A stretch of 6,819 nucleotides of DNA from an uncultured Eubacteriales bacterium (lineage in GTDB: Bacteria > Bacillota > Clostridia > Christensenellales > Borkfalkiaceae), in NCBI GenBank assembly GCA_958405585.1, contig CATYEP010000101.1, positions 1 to 6,819 on the forward strand, given 5' to 3'. The notes below the pieces were generated by a model. It searched no databases and had not been told where the DNA came from. It saw only the letters and a list, made by a program, of their open reading frames with translations. The stretch's first letter is position 1. Each line of letters begins with the position of its first letter. Of this stretch, positions 1 to 6,819 are shown one piece after another. The translations under genes were made by a program, and so were the position numbers.

Positions 1-89
1 TTTACTCCTGTCTCTTTATCCACCCAAATTTGTATTTTTTCGATCGACCCTTGCTCATATGCCCTAATAAATCTATTTTCGTTTTTCAT
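1..89 (-). CDS. Small DUF6440-like protein, N-terminal fragment (cut by window edge)
   Basis: This is a partial gene read leftwards off the window. It begins at the ATG at 87-89, and 29 whole codons are visible. The start is supported by AGGAG (98-102) 8 nt upstream and by a consensus promoter at 116-144. The visible peptide opens MKNENRFIRAYEQGSIEK and continues with a segment containing IWVDKETGV. From memory, the pattern RF-x(3)-YEQG followed by I-x-VDKETG resembles the start of the small DUF6440 proteins of Firmicutes, whose function is unknown. There is no signal peptide or membrane segment in what is visible. G+C is about 34% (30 of 89 bases), and AGA, AGG and ATT codons are used, so it is clearly more AT-rich than the neighbouring genes. 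This may indicate different ancestry, but the sample is tiny. The existence of a gene is fairly secure; the family name is a tentative resemblance. Confidence 0.62.
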   Translation of the reverse strand, partial: MKNENRFIRAYEQGSIEKIQIWVDKETGV

Positions 90-115
90 AAAAGCTACTC
101 CTTTTTATTTTTTAT

Positions 116-144
116 ATTATAGCTATATTTCTTTGTTTAGTCAA
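116..144 (-). promoter_or_regulatory. Sigma-A promoter of the DUF6440-like gene
   Basis: Read on the minus strand, a -35 box TTGACT (144-139) and a perfect -10 box TATAAT (121-116) are separated by 17 bp. Transcription should start near 109, giving a leader of about 20 nt that contains the AGGAG ribosome binding site. The extended -35 region (ATATTGACTAA) is the same as in the PFOR promoter at 4705-4733, which fits housekeeping sigma-A recognition. Confidence 0.85.
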
Positions 145-177
145 TATTTACTGAATGGGAAGTTTTGCGAATTATGT

Positions 178-215
178 TTGGATTACTTGGCAAAATTTTT
201 TGCCAAGTAATCCAA
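178..215. repeat. Perfect 18-bp inverted repeat with 2-bp centre, role unknown
   Basis: The left arm 178-195 and right arm 198-215 are exact reverse complements around a central TT. Each arm contains two TTGG/CCAA elements (178-181 and 187-190; 203-206 and 212-215) spaced 9 bp apart, so the symmetry is nested. It lies beyond the acetyltransferase terminator and upstream of the -35 box of the DUF6440-like gene. Neither side carries a proper T-tract directly after the stem, so it is not a standard intrinsic terminator. It could be an operator for a dimeric or tetrameric regulator, a relic of a small repeat element, or a backup RNA hairpin. The structure is certain; the role is not. Confidence 0.8.
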
Positions 216-222
216 GTTTGGT

Positions 223-265
223 AAAAAAATGCGTTCTCGAAAAGCAAAAGGCTTTTTGAGAACGC
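223..265 (-). terminator. Intrinsic terminator of the acetyltransferase gene
   Basis: On the minus strand a 15-bp stem (251-265 with 231-245, one A-C mismatch) with a 5-nt loop is followed, after one A, by seven T residues (229-223). It starts 32 bp after the acetyltransferase stop codon and separates that gene from the downstream DUF6440-like gene, which has its own promoter. Confidence 0.88.
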
Positions 266-297
266 AAAGTATCTCTGTGGTGGGACAGGAATCGGAA

Positions 298-864
298 TTA
301 TTTTATTTCTTTGATAATTTTCGCCGGCACGCCTCCGACGACTGTATTGGCAGGCACGTCTTTCGTTACGACGGCTCCGGCAGCTATGATGGAATTTTCG
401 CCCACCGTTACGCCTGCGAGAATGGTCGCATGTGCGCCGATCCATACCCGATTTCCGATTCGGATAGGGGCGGCGGTCATGTTACCGCGCTTTTCGGGGA
501 CAGGATCGTGATTCAAAGTCGCAAATACTACCTGATGCCCGATCAGACAGTCGTCGCCGATCTCAATGCCGCCTTGATCCTGAAAACAGCATCCCTCGTT
601 GATAAATACGCGCTTTCCGATGGTGATGTTTTTTCCGAAATCGGTGTAAAAGGGCGGAAACAATCCGAAATTTTCGTCGACTTTTTTTCCGATCAATTCA
701 GAGAACAGATCGCGGAGCTCCGCCGCTGTATGAAAAGTGTTGTTGATCTCACAGGTAATGCGTCTCGCTTCTTCGGCGGCTTTGTGCATGCACTCGTGCG
801 CCGGCGAACCTGCAACAAGATAAGGATTGCTCTTCACAAATTCGATGTATTCTTTAGGTGTCAT
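298..864 (-). CDS. Maltose/galactoside-type O-acetyltransferase (hexapeptide repeat)
   Basis: A 188-residue enzyme of the LacA/Maa/NodL family, predicted to move an acetyl group from acetyl-CoA to a hydroxyl of a sugar in the cytoplasm. Residues 1 to about 55 match the N-terminal helical Mac domain (MTPKEY, then MHKAAEEARRITCEIN at 26-41). PPFYTDFGKNI (70-80) is the family signature before the left-handed beta-helix, built from hexapeptide turns such as ITIGKR, IEIGDD and IRIGNR. The expected catalytic histidine is H119 in LNHDP. VWIGAHATILAGVTVG (140-155) and GGVPAKIIKEIK close the fold. Length is normal for the family. The start is fixed by GGGAGG (870-875) 5 nt upstream of the ATG. It is a single-gene unit with a consensus promoter at 919-947 and a terminator at 223-265. 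In this family the true acceptor (maltose, galactoside, other glycan) cannot be told from sequence, so no gene symbol is given. Confidence 0.93.
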   Translation of the reverse strand: MTPKEYIEFVKSNPYLVAGSPAHECMHKAAEEARRITCEINNTFHTAAELRDLFSELIGKKVDENFGLFPPFYTDFGKNITIGKRVFINEGCCFQDQGGIEIGDDCLIGHQVVFATLNHDPVPEKRGNMTAAPIRIGNRVWIGAHATILAGVTVGENSIIAAGAVVTKDVPANTVVGGVPAKIIKEIK

Positions 865-918
865 AAAAACCTCCCGTGGATGACTGATTTGCTGTAATTC
901 ATATTATTACTTACCGAT

Positions 919-947
919 ATTATAATTAAGAGATGTAAAGATGTCAA
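919..947 (-). promoter_or_regulatory. Fully consensus sigma-A promoter of the acetyltransferase gene
   Basis: On the minus strand the -35 box is TTGACA (947-942) and the -10 box is TATAAT (924-919), both perfect, with the optimal 17-bp spacer. The start point is predicted near 912, leaving a leader of about 48 nt before the ATG at 864. No operator-like repeat overlaps it, so strong constitutive expression is expected unless an unseen regulator acts. Confidence 0.9.
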
Positions 948-1035
948 ACGTTAGCGGAGCGACGGGGGATCGTACCGAAAATTTTTGTCAATCGGGACGT
1001 TGCGGAAGAATTGTCAAAAGCGGTGCTAGAAAGCT

Positions 1036-1070
1036 AATGAAAAATGGACAGGCATTTGCCTGTCCATTTT
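1036..1070 (-). terminator. Terminator of the PFOR gene
   Basis: A perfect inverted repeat (1041-1054 with 1057-1070) forms a long stem; allowing for a realistic loop, at least 12 bp should pair. In the minus-strand transcript the stem ends in UUUU and continues UC, giving a short U-run at 1044-1040. It lies 30 bp after the PFOR stop codon. The plus-strand side is also T-rich (TTTTGTTTTA), so it could work in both directions, but no plus-strand gene enters it. Confidence 0.85.
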
Positions 1071-1099
1071 GTTTTATCCGGAAACTTTCAGAATCAGAA

Positions 1100-4624
<3,525 letters not shown>

Positions 4625-4704
4625 AGGAAATAGAACCTCCGATAGTTAGTTTTACAAAAATAAGCGGAGCAAATGCGGTGTGGTTTCCGCAAAACTCCTT
4701 CCTT

Positions 4705-4733
4705 ATTATAATGTTTTTTCAAAGATTAGTCAA
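4705..4733 (-). promoter_or_regulatory. Sigma-A promoter of the PFOR gene
   Basis: On the minus strand a -35 box TTGACT (4733-4728) and a perfect -10 box TATAAT (4710-4705) are separated by 17 bp. The start is predicted near 4698, giving a 5' leader of about 74 nt. The Rex-like site at 4750-4767 lies just upstream, so the promoter may be redox-controlled. The -10 box is part of ATTATAAT, which also reads TATAAT on the plus strand, but no plus-strand -35 box matches it. Confidence 0.88.
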
Positions 4734-4749
4734 TATAAATCGGTGAAAA

Positions 4750-4767
4750 TTGTTAAAGATTTATCAA
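4750..4767. promoter_or_regulatory. Rex-like (NADH/NAD+ repressor) operator
   Basis: The 18-bp site reads TTGTTAA, four free bases, TTATCAA. It matches the Rex consensus TTGTTAA-N4-TTAACAA, as I recall it, at 13 of 14 fixed positions; the only difference is T instead of A at 4764. Rex represses fermentation genes in Clostridia when NADH is low, and the site lies next to the promoter of a central fermentation gene. It is placed about 17 bp upstream of the PFOR -35 box and about 37 bp upstream of the ecfA1 -35 box. It does not overlap either core promoter, as a classical repressor site would. The motif match is seen; function is inferred. Confidence 0.5.
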
Positions 4768-4804
4768 GAACGGATGAAAATGCGTATAGTATGCCTTAAA
4801 ATCG

Positions 4805-4833
4805 TTGTATAAATTTTCCGTATTTGCTATAAT
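4805..4833 (+). promoter_or_regulatory. Extended -10 promoter of the ecfA1-ecfA2-ecfT operon
   Basis: A weak -35 box TTGTAT (4805-4810), a 17-bp spacer and a perfect extended -10, TGCTATAAT (4825-4833), precede ecfA1. Only 8 bases separate the -10 box from the ATG at 4842. Normal spacing puts the transcript start between about 4839 and 4842, so the message should have a leader of 0 to 3 nt. No Shine-Dalgarno sequence is present. Confidence 0.75.
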
Positions 4834-4841
4834 GTTGAGCT

Positions 4842-5678
4842 ATGGAAGCGGTACATTTTGACAATGTAAAATATACCTACAGAGAGAACGATGACATGTT
4901 TGCCGTCAACGGTGTTTCGCTGACGATCCGCGAAGGCGAATTTGTGGCGATCCTGGGCAGAAACGGCAGCGGAAAGAGTACGCTGGCGAAGCTGATCAAC
5001 GCGCTGTTGGAGCCTGTTTCGGGGCGTGTGACGGTGTTCGGCATGGACACGCTGGACGAGAAAAAAACCTTTGAGATCCGCAAGAATGCGGGCATGGTAT
5101 TTCAGAATCCGGACAACCAGACGGTGGCGAGCATTGTAGAGGACGACGTGGCGTTCGGGCCTGAAAATATCGGCGTGCCGCGCGAGGAGATCGGCAAGCG
5201 CATCGATTTTGCCTTGAATGCGGTGGGGATGGAGAAATTCCGCCATGCGACGCCTTCGCGTCTTTCGGGCGGACAAAAACAGCGCATTGCGATTGCGGGC
5301 GTGTTGGCGATCCTGCCGAAAATCATAATTTTGGATGAATCCACGGCAATGCTTGATCCGAAAGGCAGAAGGGAAGTTATGGACGTGGTGCGGCGCCTGA
5401 ACAAGGAACAGGGCATGACGGTGATTCTGATCACGCATTTTATGGACGAAGCCTTGCAAGCTGGCCGTGCGATCGTGATGCACCGCGGCGAAGTGGTGAT
5501 GGACGGTGCGCCCGAAGAAATTTTTGCGCGGAGCGAGGAGTTGGAGACATACAATCTGACGTTGCCGCGTGCGGCGTATATCTGTAAACGTTTGCAGGAG
5601 GCGGGCATGCCTGTCGGAAATGCGTTTACGGCAGAGGAACTGGCGGAGGAAATATGCGGATCGTTGCAAAAGGGCTGA
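4842..5678 (+). CDS. ecfA1: ECF transporter ATPase EcfA1
   Basis: A 278-residue ABC ATPase, one of the two motor subunits of an energy-coupling-factor importer on the inner face of the membrane. Seen in order: Walker A GRNGSGKST (39-47), Q-loop Q88 in VFQNPDNQT, signature LSGGQ (141-145), Walker B IIILDES with catalytic E166, D-loop AMLDP (169-173), and switch histidine H199. DESTAMLDP is typical of EcfA1 (CbiO1), whereas the partner has DEPAAGLDP. About 75 C-terminal residues form the accessory region that contacts the partner. The start is the only reasonable ATG: an in-frame TGA lies 6 bases upstream (4836-4838), and the next Met (residue 19) would remove the first strand of the fold. There is no ribosome binding site, and the -10 box is 8 bases away, so translation is probably leaderless. 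The last 25 bases overlap ecfA2. The imported substrate is set by an S component not present here. Confidence 0.96.
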   Translation: MEAVHFDNVKYTYRENDDMFAVNGVSLTIREGEFVAILGRNGSGKSTLAKLINALLEPVSGRVTVFGMDTLDEKKTFEIRKNAGMVFQNPDNQTVASIVEDDVAFGPENIGVPREEIGKRIDFALNAVGMEKFRHATPSRLSGGQKQRIAIAGVLAILPKIIILDESTAMLDPKGRREVMDVVRRLNKEQGMTVILITHFMDEALQAGRAIVMHRGEVVMDGAPEEIFARSEELETYNLTLPRAAYICKRLQEAGMPVGNAFTAEELAEEICGSLQKG

Positions 5679-6529
5679 AATACGTTTATAATCCGAAATC
5701 GCCTTTTGCCAGCACGGCGCTGGACGGAGTGGATATCGAGATCAAGGAAGGCGAGTTTTTCGGGATCATCGGGCATACGGGAAGCGGGAAATCCACGTTT
5801 GTGCAACATCTTAACGGGCTTTTGAAACTTACGGACGGATATCTGAAGATCGGCGATTATGATCTTGCGGAGAAAAAGTGCAATTTTTTGGAACTTCGGA
5901 GCAAGGTCGGGATGGTGTTCCAGTATCCGGAATACCAATTGTTTGCCGAGACGGTAGAAAAGGATGTCGAGTTCGGCCTGAAAAATTTCCGCAAAGGCCT
6001 GAACGAGGAAGAATCTCGTGCGGCGGTGAAGGAAGCGCTGGAAACGGTCGGGCTGGACTGGGAAGAGGTGAAAGATGCTTCGCCGTTCGAGCTTTCGGGC
6101 GGGCAGAAACGCCGCGTGGCGATTGCAGGGGTGATCGTGACAAAGCCGGAGATTCTGATTCTCGACGAACCTGCGGCGGGGCTGGATCCTTTAGGCAAGA
6201 AAGAGCTGATGGAGCTTTTGCATTCCATTCACGGCGGCTGGTGCAAGACGATCATCATCGTATCGCACGACATGGACGAGATCGCGGAAAACTGTACACG
6301 TGCGGCGGTTTTTTCGGCGGGTAAAGTGGTCATGGAGGGGAAACCTTCGGAGATTTTCTCGCGCAGCGAAGAACTGCTTTCGCTCGGATTGGATATACCC
6401 GTTACCGCAAAATGCGCGCGAATCCTGCGCGAAAAGGGATACGCGATCGATACGGATTTTACCTGCGACGATTTTGTGGAAAAAGTATTGACTCTGTACG
6501 GGAAAGGCGGTGAACGGCATGCTGAATGA
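5654..6529 (+). CDS. ecfA2: ECF transporter ATPase EcfA2
   Basis: A 291-residue ABC ATPase that should form the heterodimer with EcfA1 and bind EcfT through coupling helices. Motifs: Walker A GHTGSGKST (40-48), Q-loop Q90 in VFQYPEYQLF, signature LSGGQ (147-151), Walker B ILILDEP with catalytic E172, D-loop AAGLDP (174-179), and switch histidine H205 in VSHDMDE. All residues needed for ATP hydrolysis are present, so both sites of the pair look active. Length is normal. The ATG lies inside the end of ecfA1 (25-bp overlap) with GGAGG at 5645-5649, 4 nt upstream, which points to translational coupling. It overlaps ecfT by 11 bp at its 3' end. Unlike ecfA1 it does use a TTA codon (Leu180). The N-terminal YVYNPKSPFASTALDGV pattern is typical of EcfA2 (CbiO2). 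Confidence 0.96.
   Translation: MRIVAKGLKYVYNPKSPFASTALDGVDIEIKEGEFFGIIGHTGSGKSTFVQHLNGLLKLTDGYLKIGDYDLAEKKCNFLELRSKVGMVFQYPEYQLFAETVEKDVEFGLKNFRKGLNEEESRAAVKEALETVGLDWEEVKDASPFELSGGQKRRVAIAGVIVTKPEILILDEPAAGLDPLGKKELMELLHSIHGGWCKTIIIVSHDMDEIAENCTRAAVFSAGKVVMEGKPSEIFSRSEELLSLGLDIPVTAKCARILREKGYAIDTDFTCDDFVEKVLTLYGKGGERHAE
6504..6513 (+). promoter_or_regulatory. Ribosome binding site that fixes the ecfT start
   Basis: AAGGCGGTGA matches the full anti-ribosomal consensus AAGGAGGTGA with one change and ends 5 nt before the ATG at 6519. It lies within the coding end of ecfA2. Two other nearby ATGs (6526 and 6529) are out of frame with the EcfT reading frame. Confidence 0.75.
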
Positions 6530-6819
6530 TGTAACGTTCGGGCAGTATTATCCCACGCAGTCGTTCGTACACAGGATGGATCCGCGGGCGAAGATCGTGC
6601 TTGTCATTGCCTATATCGTGGCGATTTTTCTGGCGAATAACTTTTTCGGACTGGCGGCGGTAACGCTGTTTCTGATCATAGCGGTCGCATTTTCACGTGT
6701 ACCGGTCGGGAGTGTGCTGCGGTCGGTAAAAATGATCCTCTTTATTATCATTTTTACGGCGATTCTCAACCTGTTTTTTTATTCGTCGTCGAGCGATCTG
6801 CATATTCTGGCGCAGTGGT
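6519..6819 (+). CDS. ecfT: ECF transporter transmembrane subunit EcfT, N-terminal part (cut by window edge)
   Basis: One hundred codons of the third operon gene are visible before the window ends. The protein starts MLNDVTFGQYYPTQSFVHRM, followed by DPRAKI. The G-x-Y-x(4)-S-x(2)-H-x(2)-DPR-x-K pattern is the standard N-terminus of EcfT (CbiQ family), the membrane scaffold that joins the two ATPases to an S component. Hydrophobic segments at about residues 25-40, 43-58 and 71-88 are the first membrane helices. The arginine-containing coupling helices of EcfT would lie beyond the window. The gene overlaps ecfA2 by 11 bp and has its own strong ribosome binding site (6504-6513), so all three subunits should be made together. 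The gene order A1-A2-T is the usual one for group II ECF modules in Firmicutes. Confidence 0.93.
   Translation, partial: MLNDVTFGQYYPTQSFVHRMDPRAKIVLVIAYIVAIFLANNFFGLAAVTLFLIIAVAFSRVPVGSVLRSVKMILFIIIFTAILNLFFYSSSSDLHILAQW

Noticed and set aside
137..445. Minus-strand 102-codon frame overlapping the end of the acetyltransferase
   Set aside because: It begins inside the acetyltransferase in another frame, runs through the terminator and palindrome, and has Arg-rich then low-complexity composition.
229..897. Plus-strand 222-codon frame over the acetyltransferase
   Set aside because: It is codon-aligned antisense of a well-supported hexapeptide acetyltransferase, with no family resemblance and no promoter or ribosome binding site on that strand.
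986..1017. Two extra minus-strand TTGACA motifs (986-991 and 1012-1017) upstream of the acetyltransferase promoter
   Set aside because: Neither has a -10-like hexamer 16-18 bp downstream, so they are not supported as promoters. Their spacing to each other and to the real -35 box (26 and 44 bp) shows no clear operator pattern.
4625..4698. Riboswitch in the PFOR leader
   Set aside because: The leader is only about 74 nt with one 5-bp stem and no recognisable aptamer core, so there is not enough to call a riboswitch.
4832..4861. Short out-of-frame ATG frame just before ecfA1 (9 residues)
   Set aside because: Its ATG overlaps the -10 box and would lie upstream of the predicted transcript start, and it has no ribosome binding site.
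4827..5938. Two minus-strand frames of about 280 codons over ecfA1 and the start of ecfA2
   Set aside because: The sense strand encodes complete ABC ATPases with all motifs. The antisense products are low-complexity Arg/Ser/His-rich proteins without recognisable domains or start signals.

Overview
The window looks like a piece of chromosome from a low-to-mid-GC Gram-positive anaerobe, most likely a member of the Clostridia in the Firmicutes. The reasons are a one-piece pyruvate:ferredoxin oxidoreductase, a shared-module (group II) ECF transporter operon, strong GGAGG-type ribosome binding sites, consensus sigma-A promoters in AT-rich gaps, and a Rex-like operator beside the fermentation gene. 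The exact genus cannot be read from this sequence. Nothing here is clearly mobile: there is no insertion sequence, CRISPR array, tRNA or rRNA.

Layout. Positions 1-4624 are read on the minus strand as three separate transcription units. They are the start of a small gene resembling the DUF6440 family (1-89, cut by the window edge), a maltose/galactoside-type O-acetyltransferase of the hexapeptide-repeat family (298-864), and the large PFOR gene nifJ/por (1100-4624). Each has its own sigma-A promoter with a 17-bp spacer (116-144, 919-947, 4705-4733). The acetyltransferase and PFOR genes each end in a hairpin terminator (223-265 and 1036-1070). Positions 4842-6819 are read on the plus strand as a tight operon, ecfA1-ecfA2-ecfT, with overlapping genes; ecfT is cut by the right edge. 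No gene-free stretch exceeds 240 bases.

How the genes work together. PFOR is a central enzyme of anaerobic energy metabolism: it turns pyruvate into acetyl-CoA and reduces ferredoxin. The divergent ecf operon encodes the two ATPases and the membrane coupling protein of an energy-coupling-factor transporter, which imports vitamins or trace metals using separately encoded S components. The two units share a 217-bp divergent control region. It holds a consensus PFOR promoter, a near-match to the Rex (NADH/NAD+ sensor) operator, and an extended -10 promoter so close to the ecfA1 ATG that the mRNA should be leaderless or nearly so.

I did not find a wholly new system. The points most worth a second look are the predicted leaderless start of ecfA1, the Rex-like site, a cysteine-rich insert in PFOR next to its TPP-binding motif, and a long perfect palindrome with no assigned role at 178-215.
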